From Myxococcales bacterium (lineage in GTDB: Bacteria; Myxococcota; Polyangia; HGW-17; SLPX01), in contig SLPX01000091.1 of NCBI GenBank assembly GCA_007131745.1, forward strand, positions 1 to 30,997: 30,997 nucleotides of DNA, in the 5' to 3' direction. Positions within the stretch are counted from its first letter, which is position 1. The number at the start of each line of letters is the position of its first letter. The notes under the pieces are model-generated. The model worked only from the letters and a program-made list of their open reading frames with translations, ran no database searches and was not told where the DNA came from. The translations under genes were made by a program, and so were the position numbers. Below, in pieces: positions 24,577 through 30,997 of this stretch.

Positions 24577-26625
24577 ATGAAAAATAGTGTTTTCTTGTCA
24601 AAATGGATTTTTTTTCTGGTTTTGCACACATTCCAGTTTTTTTTCGGAGGGTGCGGAAAACAACCAATCGGTAAGAATGCCATTATATCCCCGAATGCAA
24701 CTGAGTTGCAGAAAGACATACCGGAATTCAATGATCAAGGTGAATTTAAGAAAAAGGAATTCCGTGTATACGTATATATTGTTCCTGAATCGCGCTCGGA
24801 TGATCCAGAGCTTCTTGGGATTACATCCGTTGCAGATATCAAGGATTTCTACATTCCCGAAAACGCGAAATGGTTTATCGAACCGGTCGACAAAAGCATC
24901 GGTGATGAGGATCTATTTTTAGTCTTCCGCGATTTGGCCGATGATGTAATTCTTGGTTTGTCTTTGAGTGAATGTCGAAGAGTTACAAATGCCGGCCTAG
25001 CAAATCTCAAAAACTTGACGGCGCTCAAGGTTCTTAACCTCAGGGATACAGAAATAACAGATGCAGGGTTGGTTCATCTCAGGAACTTGACTTCTCTGGA
25101 GGATCTGATGCTTCCTTCACAGATTACCGACAGAGGTTTAGCGTATCTCAAGAATATGACTTTGCTCAAGGTTCTTTGCCTTAGGGGTACAAAAAGCACC
25201 GACGCAGGGCTGGCGCATCTAAAGAACTTGACTTCTCTGACGCAACTCAGCCTTTCAAATACACGAGTCACCGATGCGGGCCTGGCCCATCTCAAGAATT
25301 TTATTTCGCTCAATATGCTCGACCTGGTTTCCACAAACATAACCGATGCAGGTTTGGTCTTTTTGAAAAACTTAACTTCGCTGACGAAACTCAGCCTTTC
25401 ACAAACACGAATCACCGATGTCGGCTTGGCTCATCTGGCTCATTTGACTTCGCTGACGAAACTCATCCTTTCGCAAACACGAATCACCGATGTAGGTTTG
25501 GGTCTTCTCGATCATTTGACTTCGCTGACGAAACTCAGCCTTTCGAATACACGAGTCACCGATGCAGGGCTCGTGTATCTCAAGAATATGACTTTGCTCA
25601 AGGTTCTTTGCCTTAGGGGTACAATAACCACCGACGCAGGGTTGGCCCATCTCAGGAACTTGACTTCTCTGGAGGATCTGATGCTTCCTTCACAGATTAC
25701 CGACAAAGGTTTAGCGTATCTCAAGAACATGACTTCGCTCAAGATTCTTAACCTTTGGGGCACAAGAATCACCGATGCGGGCCTGGCCCATCTCAAGAAT
25801 TTTATTTCGCTCAATGTGCTCGATCTGGTTTTCACAAACATAACCGATGCAGGCTTGGCTCATCTGGCTCATTTGACTTCGCTGACGAAACTCAGCCTTT
25901 CGAATACACGAGTCACCGATGCAGGGTTGGCTTATCTCAAGGATTTGTCCTCCCTCAAGATTCTCAATCTTCCTCGGCAAATCACCGATGCAGGGCTGGT
26001 TCATCTCAGGAACTTGACTTCTCTGGAGAGTCTTGAACTTCCTCCAGGGATTTCCGACGCCGGTATGCCACATATCAAGGGATTGACTTTGCTCAAGATG
26101 CTCTGCCTTTTGCACACAGATATCACCGATGGAGGTCTGGTTTATCTCAAGAACATGGATTCGCTGACCACGCTGTATCTTCCTACAAAAACCACCGACG
26201 CAGGGCTGGCCCATCTCAGGAACTTGACTACGCTGGAGGTTTTGATGCTTCCTTCACAGATTACCGACAAAGGTTTAGCGTATCTCAAGAATATGACTTT
26301 GCTTAAGTTTCTTTGCCTTAGGGGTACAAAAACCACGGACGCAGGGCTGGCGCATCTCAAGAACATGACTTCGCTCAAGATTCTTAACCTTTGGGGCACA
26401 AGAATCACGGATGCCGGCTTGGTCCATCTCAAGAACTTGACTTCATTGGAAAAACTCATCTTGATTGAAACAGAGATAACCGACGCCGGCTTGGCCCATC
26501 TCAAGGATTTGCCTTCTCTTGTGCTACTTGACATTACCTATCTATCCATTTCTCACAGGGCCATCAGGGATTTCCGGGCTGCTCGACCCGATGTGGACAT
26601 CAATCATTGCCCAGAATGCAGTTAG
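24577..26625 (+). CDS. leucine-rich-repeat lipoprotein
   Basis: A predicted lipoprotein of 682 residues. The signal peptide is MKNSVFLSKWIFFLVL followed by a hydrophobic run and a lipobox ending FFGGC, so Cys would be lipidated. I chose ATG 24577 for this reason; the frame is open to 24442, but that would bury the signal. After a ~100-residue non-repeat region come about 22 leucine-rich repeats (codons from 25000 to about 26535) of 24 residues, six of them 23, with the consensus AHLKNLTSLKxLxLxxTxITDAGL, the cysteine-less ribonuclease-inhibitor/plant-like type. The C-terminal cap has HCPECS. Blocks of the repeats are nearly identical in DNA, a sign of recent expansion. A solenoid for protein or glycan binding at the outer membrane or surface is likely; the partner is unknown. 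An M49-like lipoprotein gene follows. Confidence 0.88.
   Translation: MKNSVFLSKWIFFLVLHTFQFFFGGCGKQPIGKNAIISPNATELQKDIPEFNDQGEFKKKEFRVYVYIVPESRSDDPELLGITSVADIKDFYIPENAKWFIEPVDKSIGDEDLFLVFRDLADDVILGLSLSECRRVTNAGLANLKNLTALKVLNLRDTEITDAGLVHLRNLTSLEDLMLPSQITDRGLAYLKNMTLLKVLCLRGTKSTDAGLAHLKNLTSLTQLSLSNTRVTDAGLAHLKNFISLNMLDLVSTNITDAGLVFLKNLTSLTKLSLSQTRITDVGLAHLAHLTSLTKLILSQTRITDVGLGLLDHLTSLTKLSLSNTRVTDAGLVYLKNMTLLKVLCLRGTITTDAGLAHLRNLTSLEDLMLPSQITDKGLAYLKNMTSLKILNLWGTRITDAGLAHLKNFISLNVLDLVFTNITDAGLAHLAHLTSLTKLSLSNTRVTDAGLAYLKDLSSLKILNLPRQITDAGLVHLRNLTSLESLELPPGISDAGMPHIKGLTLLKMLCLLHTDITDGGLVYLKNMDSLTTLYLPTKTTDAGLAHLRNLTTLEVLMLPSQITDKGLAYLKNMTLLKFLCLRGTKTTDAGLAHLKNMTSLKILNLWGTRITDAGLVHLKNLTSLEKLILIETEITDAGLAHLKDLPSLVLLDITYLSISHRAIRDFRAARPDVDINHCPECS
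25000..26535 (+). repeat. tandem 72/69-bp repeat array within the LRR gene
   Basis: About 22 units of 72 bp (six of 69 bp). Some distant units are identical over long stretches: 25075-25132 equals 25648-25705 over 58 bases, and 25144-25191 equals the stretch starting at 25576 over about 48 bases. A third, slightly diverged copy of the first block starts at 26212. The order of unit types recurs (2-3, 10-11, 18-19), pointing to duplication of multi-repeat blocks. Confidence 0.85.
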
Positions 26626-26674
26626 TTGGATTAAACCCCGATGTCCATGAAAAACACATCCGTTGTCCTGGGGA

Positions 26675-26703
26675 TTGACGGATAGGGTTGAGTGGGGGAT
26701 ATT
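26675..26703 (+). promoter_or_regulatory. candidate promoter for the M49-like lipoprotein gene
   Basis: TTGACG (26675-26680) and GATATT (26698-26703) are separated by 17 bases, five and four matches to the sigma-70 consensus. The expected leader is ~35 nt and includes AGGAGGAG just before the ATG at 26746. It would allow expression independent of the LRR gene. Confidence 0.45.
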
Positions 26704-26745
26704 CGCGGCTGCGGTTTGAATATGACGGACAAACAGGAGGAGTCT

Positions 26746-28521
26746 ATGAGAAAGAATTGGTTTTTGTCGGTTTCAGCCCTCGCGACGGCGGGATTGATGG
26801 CGTCGTTTGTGTTTACGTTCGGCGGGTGCAGGGATCGAAAAAAAACGGCCGAGACCGATGAATCGGTCGAAAAGACGGTAGATCCGGGGGAAGAAGAGAA
26901 GGTCTCGGATGAAAAAAAGGAGGCTGATTTGAAAGAGAAACTGGCGCAGTTCGCGCCCACAAAAATTGATTTTGATGAAAACCTGCTGGGGGAGAGCGAA
27001 AGGAAGGTGGTCAAGAAACTGATAGAGGCGGCGGATGTGATGGATCACCTGTTTTTGATCCAGGTGGATTCGGAGAATCCGCGGATTCGAGAGGCGCTGA
27101 ACGCTGATCCCGCGTTGAAGTACGAGGCGGCATACTTTGACATAATGTATGGAATCTGGGACCGCACGGATAATTACCGGCCTTTTTATACGGACAGGGA
27201 GCGGCCTCCCGGAGTCGGTTATTACCCGGTGGATTTGACAAAGGAAGAATTCAATAATCACATCAAGGCGAATCCCGGGGACGAGGAAGCTTTCAAATCT
27301 TATTTCACGGTTATCAGGCGCACGGAGGATTCCAAGGGGCTAAAGGCGGTGCCTTATTCGGAGTATTACAAGGAGCATCTCGACAAGGCGGCCGAGCTTT
27401 TACGGGAAGCGGCTTCATTGACAAAGGACAAGCGGCTGGCAAGGTATCTGAATCTCCGGGCCGAGGCTTTTTCATCGAATAATTACCGTGAATCGGACAT
27501 GGCGTGGATGGATCTGGGCGATGGGATACTGGAGGTGGTGGTGGGACCATACGAAGTGTACGAGGATCGTCTTTTCGGTTACAAGGCCGCGTTTCAGGCG
27601 TTCATCTGCGTGCGGGATCCGGTATATAGCAAACGTTTGCAACAAATTGCGAAATACAGGGACGATCTGGAAAGGGCACTTCCCATTCCGGATGAACACA
27701 AGAATTTCAAGCGCGGGGACACCATGCCCATAAACGTCGTGGAAGAGATATACGCGTCGGGTGATACCCGCGCGGGTGTGCAGACCCTTGCATTCGTTTT
27801 ACCGAACGACGAGGTGGTGAGACAGAAAAAGGGTTACAAGATCGTGATGTTGAAAAACATTGCGGAGGCCAAGTTCAACCAGATCTTGTTGCCAATCGCG
27901 GAACGTTTGCTGGAAGAGGATGTTATGGAAAAAGTGTCGTTTGATGCGTTTTTCACGAACACCTTGATGCACGAGGCGGCTCACGGGCAGGGACCCGGCA
28001 CCATAACGGTGGAGAGAGACGGGAAAAAAGTCGAGACAACGGTAAACAACGAACTCAAGGATATTTACTCGGTTATCGAGGAGGCAAAAGCCGACATGGC
28101 GGGCTTATATCTCACCGAGGTCATGATAGAAAAAGGGGTTCTTCCCAAAGAACTCTCCCGGAGTGTGTTTGCCTCCTATCTTGCAGGGTTTTTTAGATCC
28201 GTCCGATTCGGGGTAAGCGGTTCTCACGGGCAGGCCAATTTGATAGCCTTCAATTTCATCCGGGAGAAAGGCGCCATCACCTATGACGAGGAGACGAAAA
28301 AGTTCGGGCTGGATTTCGACAATATCAGGGATGCAGTGAGGGAACTCACAACCGCGGTGCTCATGCTCCAGGCGGAAGGTGATTACGAAGGCGCCAAAAA
28401 GTTCGTTGAAAAATACAGTGAGATGGCGCCCGAGATGAAGGAAGCTCTCGGCAGGCTGGGCGGGATACCGGTGGACATCAAGCCGGAATTCACCGTTCTG
28501 GAGAAAATGAAGTCCTGGTGA
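26746..28521 (+). CDS. M49-like (dipeptidyl-peptidase III-type) zinc peptidase lipoprotein
   Basis: A 591-residue predicted lipoprotein: signal MRKNWFLSVSALATAG and a lipobox at FTFGGC, followed by a charged Lys/Glu-rich linker to ~residue 65. The catalytic part has LMHEAAHGQGPG (His409, Glu410, His413), a short HExxH version of the M49 zinc motif. EEAKADMAGLY (445-455) is the second zinc segment, where the family carries a Glu ligand. Bacterial DPP-III-like proteins share the HExxHGxGPG form. ATG 26746 is chosen for its AGGAGGAG site and the signal peptide; the open frame begins at a GTG at 26692. It lies 120 bp after the LRR lipoprotein gene, so both products may work at the same surface. 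Peptide release or maturation is inferred; the substrate is unknown. Confidence 0.87.
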   Translation: MRKNWFLSVSALATAGLMASFVFTFGGCRDRKKTAETDESVEKTVDPGEEEKVSDEKKEADLKEKLAQFAPTKIDFDENLLGESERKVVKKLIEAADVMDHLFLIQVDSENPRIREALNADPALKYEAAYFDIMYGIWDRTDNYRPFYTDRERPPGVGYYPVDLTKEEFNNHIKANPGDEEAFKSYFTVIRRTEDSKGLKAVPYSEYYKEHLDKAAELLREAASLTKDKRLARYLNLRAEAFSSNNYRESDMAWMDLGDGILEVVVGPYEVYEDRLFGYKAAFQAFICVRDPVYSKRLQQIAKYRDDLERALPIPDEHKNFKRGDTMPINVVEEIYASGDTRAGVQTLAFVLPNDEVVRQKKGYKIVMLKNIAEAKFNQILLPIAERLLEEDVMEKVSFDAFFTNTLMHEAAHGQGPGTITVERDGKKVETTVNNELKDIYSVIEEAKADMAGLYLTEVMIEKGVLPKELSRSVFASYLAGFFRSVRFGVSGSHGQANLIAFNFIREKGAITYDEETKKFGLDFDNIRDAVRELTTAVLMLQAEGDYEGAKKFVEKYSEMAPEMKEALGRLGGIPVDIKPEFTVLEKMKSW

Positions 28522-28530
28522 TAAACGTTG

Positions 28531-28908
28531 CTATCCGAGTTTTGCCTTGATGGTATTGAGCAGCGTGTCGGCCTGGATGGGTTTTTGGAAGATTCCGGCA
28601 AGGCCAAGTTCGGATGCGTCGATGCTTTGATGCAACTCGTTTCCCACTGAACTCAGCATGTAGACCGGGGCCTTGTTACCCAGGGCCTTTATTTCCCTGG
28701 TGAAGCTTGTTCCAGCGTCCACTTCTTCCATCATGAGATCCACGATTATGAGATCAGGCTCATGTTTTTTGAACGCCTTGATTCCATCCTCAGCTGATGG
28801 TGCGCTTACAAAAATGTAGTCGCCCTTGTTTTCCAGGATCAGCTTCAGAGCTTCCAGGATGTCGGTGTCATCGTCTATACAAAGGATTACATGTTTCCCG
28901 TCTTTCAT
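28531..28908 (-). CDS. stand-alone CheY-like receiver domain
   Basis: A 125-residue single-domain response regulator. The acidic pair Asp12/Asp13 (CIDDD), phospho-acceptor Asp57 (IIVDLMM), the Ser pair after strand 4 (MLSSVG) and Lys109 (FQKPI) are all present, so it should be phosphorylatable. No output domain is attached. Its ATG at 28908 overlaps the stop of the hydrogenase protease gene as ATGA (4 nt), with GAGG 7 nt upstream in the end of that gene, so it is translationally coupled to the hydrogenase operon. No cognate kinase is adjacent; the hybrid kinase at 20955-23282 is a possible but unproven partner. Confidence 0.94.
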   Translation of the reverse strand: MKDGKHVILCIDDDTDILEALKLILENKGDYIFVSAPSAEDGIKAFKKHEPDLIIVDLMMEEVDAGTSFTREIKALGNKAPVYMLSSVGNELHQSIDASELGLAGIFQKPIQADTLLNTIKAKLG

Positions 28909-29459
28909 GTCTTTCCCTCACAAGCATGTTGTTGAGTGTTTGGATTCTTGCGGCTTGTTTGCGCCGCGCTTTCAAATTCTCGTGTTTCGATCAGGTTCCG
29001 GAGAAAGGCCGTGGCTTTTTCCAGGTTTGCATGTGCATCGAGGCTAAGGGTTTCCGTGAACATTTCGAAGTTGTACCCGCGCACGCCCAAAAGATATCCC
29101 TTTACCGAACGGCCGAAAAGGGATTCAGCCATGCCGAGAAGTACTTCCGCTCTCACGCTGTGGCTTGAGAAAGATATTTCGGGTTCGGATTCCAAGCGTC
29201 TGAAATAGAAAGATTCCTCGGTTGACACGTCGGCGTCCACGAAAACCGTTACGTCATGTCGGGCGATATTCCAGGAGTCTTCGACCGTGAGCTGGTAATC
29301 CGAATCAAGAGTGACCCCGGGAAAGGGCCCGGCCTTTTCGAGCGCGGAAATGATAGCCGGACCCAGTCCGTCGTCGCCCCGGGCCGGGTTTCCGTACCCA
29401 AGGATCAGGCAGCGTTCCGCGGAGACGTCGGATGCGTTGCGTGCACGAAAACCCGTCAT
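28905..29459 (-). CDS. hydrogenase maturation endopeptidase (HyaD/HoxW type)
   Basis: This protease cuts the C-terminal tail of the [NiFe] hydrogenase large subunit after nickel insertion. ILGYGNPARGDDGLGP is the family signature, with the Asp-Asp pair whose equivalent acidic residue senses nickel. VFVDADVS and a His in SSHSVRAEVLLGMAE supply the other conserved acidic and His positions. I chose ATG 29459, giving 184 residues; it overlaps the large-subunit stop by 1 nt (TAATG), with AGGA upstream. The open frame continues back to 29495 inside the large-subunit gene. The C-terminus beyond ~residue 160 is a polar extension. Its place right after a HoxH-like gene makes that its natural substrate. 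Confidence 0.93.
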   Translation of the reverse strand: MTGFRARNASDVSAERCLILGYGNPARGDDGLGPAIISALEKAGPFPGVTLDSDYQLTVEDSWNIARHDVTVFVDADVSTEESFYFRRLESEPEISFSSHSVRAEVLLGMAESLFGRSVKGYLLGVRGYNFEMFTETLSLDAHANLEKATAFLRNLIETREFESAAQTSRKNPNTQQHACEGKT

Positions 29460-30913
29460 TACTTGGTCCTGCGATCCAGGAGGTTGCCGTTGCAATCGAA
29501 CATTTCAACGATAAGCGGCATCTTTCCCATAGCGTGTGTAGCGCAGGAAAGGCACGGGTCGTAGGCCCGGATGGCCACTTCGATGTTGTTGAGCAGGTTT
29601 TCCGTGATCTCGGGTTTTCCGTTGAGCTTGTCCTCCGCGACCTTTTGCACAGCGCGGTTCATGGGCTCGTTGTTGTTGGTGGTAGAGACGATGAGATTAG
29701 CCATGACCACCTGGTCGTCATCGTTGACCTGGTAATGGTGGAACAGAGTTCCCCGTGGGGCTTCGATGATGCCCATGCCCTCCGAACGACGTTCGCCCTT
29801 TACGGTCAGCTCATCGCCCTGGAGATCCTTGTCGTGGAGCAGTTCCTGGATTTTCTCGATCGAATGCAGGGTTTCAATCATACGCGCCCAGTGGTAAGCC
29901 ATCGTGACGTTTACGGGCTTGCCTCCGCCCAACTCCATGAACTCCTTACGTTCAGCTTCGGCTTTAGGAGTATCGATGAAATCGCACGTGTTAATCCTTG
30001 CCAGCGGACCCACGCGATACCACCCGTCCGACGGCCCAACTTTCGTGAGGAACGGGAACTTCATGTACGACCAGGGTCGAACTTCTTCCTGGATTGCTTT
30101 TGCGTAATCCTTCGGTTCCACGCCGTCGATGATCTTGTTTCCTTCCGCGTCGATGGCCCTCAGGTTGCCGTCGTAGAGATCCATGCAACCGTCTTTGCGG
30201 ACGATGCTCAGATGGTTGGACGGGAAGGAACCGAAATCCGCCAGATCGTTCAGATGCTCGCGAGTATAATCCTTGCAGAGCTTGAGCGCGGATTCGGCCC
30301 ATTCCAGCATCTGACCGATGTCTTTAAGGAAAACGTCACGTTCTTCGATGGAGAGGTTCTTGTTTATTCCTCCCGGAATAGCGCCCGTACCGTGGATTTT
30401 CTTCCCAGCGGTCGCCTTGATGATTTCCTGGCCGTATTTTCTCATCATCACGCCTTGTACGGCCAATTCAGCGAACCTGGGATCAGTTGCTACTGCTATC
30501 ACATTGCGTTTTTCCACCGGAGCCTCGAAGCCGAACAAAAGATCCGGAGACACCAGGTGAAAAAAGTGCAGAGCGTGAGATTGAAACATCTGCCCGTAGT
30601 GCATCAACCGCCGCATCTTCTCCCCGGTGGGGGTGAGCTTGTCCGCGCCCACTATCATGTCCAGCGCTTTTGCCGCGCAGAGATGATGGCTGACCGGGCA
30701 GATGCCGCACAGACGTTGCACCAGTACAGGCACTTCCCAGTAAGGTCGGCCTTGAACGAACCGCTCAAAACCTCTGAATTCGACGATGTGAAAGCGCGCC
30801 TGTTTTACGTTGTTTTGTTCATCCAATATCAGAGAAACCTTGCCGTGTCCCTCCACGCGGGTCACCGGCTCTATGGTAACTCTCTTAAATCCTTCCGGCA
30901 GTGACATTGTCAC
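29459..30913 (-). CDS. hoxH: [NiFe] hydrogenase large subunit, HoxH-like (group 3)
   Basis: The catalytic subunit of a soluble bidirectional [NiFe] hydrogenase, 484 residues. Both Ni-binding motifs are intact: RLCGICPVSH (Cys69, Cys72, His76) and DPCLSCATH (Cys454, Cys457, His460). After His460 a 24-residue tail (AMGKMPLIVEMF...) is the part removed on maturation. The N-terminal EPVTRVEGHGK, FHIVEFRGFERFVQGRP and the CATH form of the second motif resemble HoxH of NAD-linked group 3d more than MvhA or membrane uptake enzymes; group 3c/3b remains possible without a tree. GTG 30913 is chosen because GGAG lies 7 nt upstream; ATG 30907 is close behind. It is preceded by the small-subunit gene and followed by its protease. 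Confidence 0.95.
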   Translation of the reverse strand: MTMSLPEGFKRVTIEPVTRVEGHGKVSLILDEQNNVKQARFHIVEFRGFERFVQGRPYWEVPVLVQRLCGICPVSHHLCAAKALDMIVGADKLTPTGEKMRRLMHYGQMFQSHALHFFHLVSPDLLFGFEAPVEKRNVIAVATDPRFAELAVQGVMMRKYGQEIIKATAGKKIHGTGAIPGGINKNLSIEERDVFLKDIGQMLEWAESALKLCKDYTREHLNDLADFGSFPSNHLSIVRKDGCMDLYDGNLRAIDAEGNKIIDGVEPKDYAKAIQEEVRPWSYMKFPFLTKVGPSDGWYRVGPLARINTCDFIDTPKAEAERKEFMELGGGKPVNVTMAYHWARMIETLHSIEKIQELLHDKDLQGDELTVKGERRSEGMGIIEAPRGTLFHHYQVNDDDQVVMANLIVSTTNNNEPMNRAVQKVAEDKLNGKPEITENLLNNIEVAIRAYDPCLSCATHAMGKMPLIVEMFDCNGNLLDRRTK

Positions 30914-30940
30914 GGCTTTTCTCCTTTTATCAAAGTGCCC

Positions 30941-30997
30941 TCAGTCGTATTTCAACATTTCGTAGGGCAGGTCCATTGGTTTGTTGTTGAGCAACGC
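30941..30997 (-). CDS. 3' end of upstream gene, probably hydrogenase small subunit (partial)
   Basis: The frame enters from the right edge and ends at TGA (30943-30941) after 18 visible codons (ALLNNKPMDLPYEMLKYD). It is 27 bp before the large-subunit start. In hox-type operons the electron-transfer small subunit (HoxY) occupies this place, so this is the likely identity. The visible residues are too few to prove it, and the gene is cut by the window. Confidence 0.6.
   Translation of the reverse strand, partial: ALLNNKPMDLPYEMLKYD

Noticed and set aside
25074..26534. Several minus-strand frames with repeated PASV motifs under the LRR gene
   Set aside because: They are the reverse reading of the LRR DNA repeats; repetition alone keeps them open.
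20955..28908. The hybrid kinase and the stand-alone receiver as one two-component pair
   Set aside because: They are several kilobases apart in separate operons; nothing in the sequence ties them together.
29432..30904. 490-codon plus-strand open frame opposite hoxH
   Set aside because: It mirrors a well-supported hydrogenase gene with intact nickel motifs. The product shows no recognisable domain, so I regard it as an antisense shadow.
1..30997. tRNA, rRNA, CRISPR, transposon ends or phage genes
   Set aside because: I looked for T-loop-like GGTTCGA motifs, direct-repeat arrays and transposase motifs and found none outside coding matches. A tRNAscan or profile search would settle this.

Overview
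The window is a dense stretch of bacterial chromosome with 21 protein-coding genes that I accept, one of them cut by the right edge. Gene content suggests an anaerobic, Gram-negative, deltaproteobacterial-type organism (Desulfobacterota or Myxococcota grade). The reasons are outer-membrane lipoprotein machinery, an HpnN-like RND exporter, an MlaF-type ATPase, PAS-rich hybrid kinases and a HoxH-type [NiFe] hydrogenase. This placement is inference from gene families; no rRNA or tRNA gene is present to confirm it. I see no phage, transposase, CRISPR array or tRNA.

Layout. 1-3450 (minus): a TetR-type regulator with an AT-hook-like tail overlaps dapB (lysine/diaminopimelate synthesis). dapB is followed by a small protein with 21 cysteines at strict multiples of three residues. 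An endonuclease/exonuclease/phosphatase-fold enzyme lies upstream of the regulator. 3650-9300 (plus): a GT39/ArnT-like membrane glycosyltransferase, a two-zinc-ribbon protein, a SAM hydroxide adenosyltransferase (DUF62) and a TrmA/RumA-type rRNA/tRNA uracil methyltransferase that overlaps it. 9300-11600 (minus): a membrane-anchored coiled-coil protein and an ArsA-like ATPase. 11900-20880 (plus): an HpnN-like RND transporter, a PhnD-like binding protein, prfB with its programmed +1 frameshift, lysS, and a LolC/E-type permease with unusual insertions and a G10 tract. 20955-24282 (minus): a hybrid sensor kinase with a receiver at each end, and an MlaF-like ATPase. 24577-28521 (plus): two lipoproteins, one made of about 22 leucine-rich repeats and one an M49-like zinc peptidase. 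28531-30997 (minus): the end of a hydrogenase operon running small subunit (3' end only), HoxH-like large subunit, maturation protease, stand-alone receiver.

How the genes fit together. The clearest unit is the hydrogenase operon. Its last three genes are translationally coupled by 1-nt and 4-nt overlaps, so the receiver is made together with the hydrogenase and its protease. Several envelope functions cluster here (RND exporter, Lol permease, MlaF ATPase, two lipoproteins, GT39), but their usual partners (LolD, the rest of Mla, the PhnC/E transporter) are not adjacent. The best candidates for something undescribed are the cysteine-triplet protein, the receiver coupled to hydrogenase maturation, the LRR/peptidase lipoprotein pair, and the structured leader of the RND gene.
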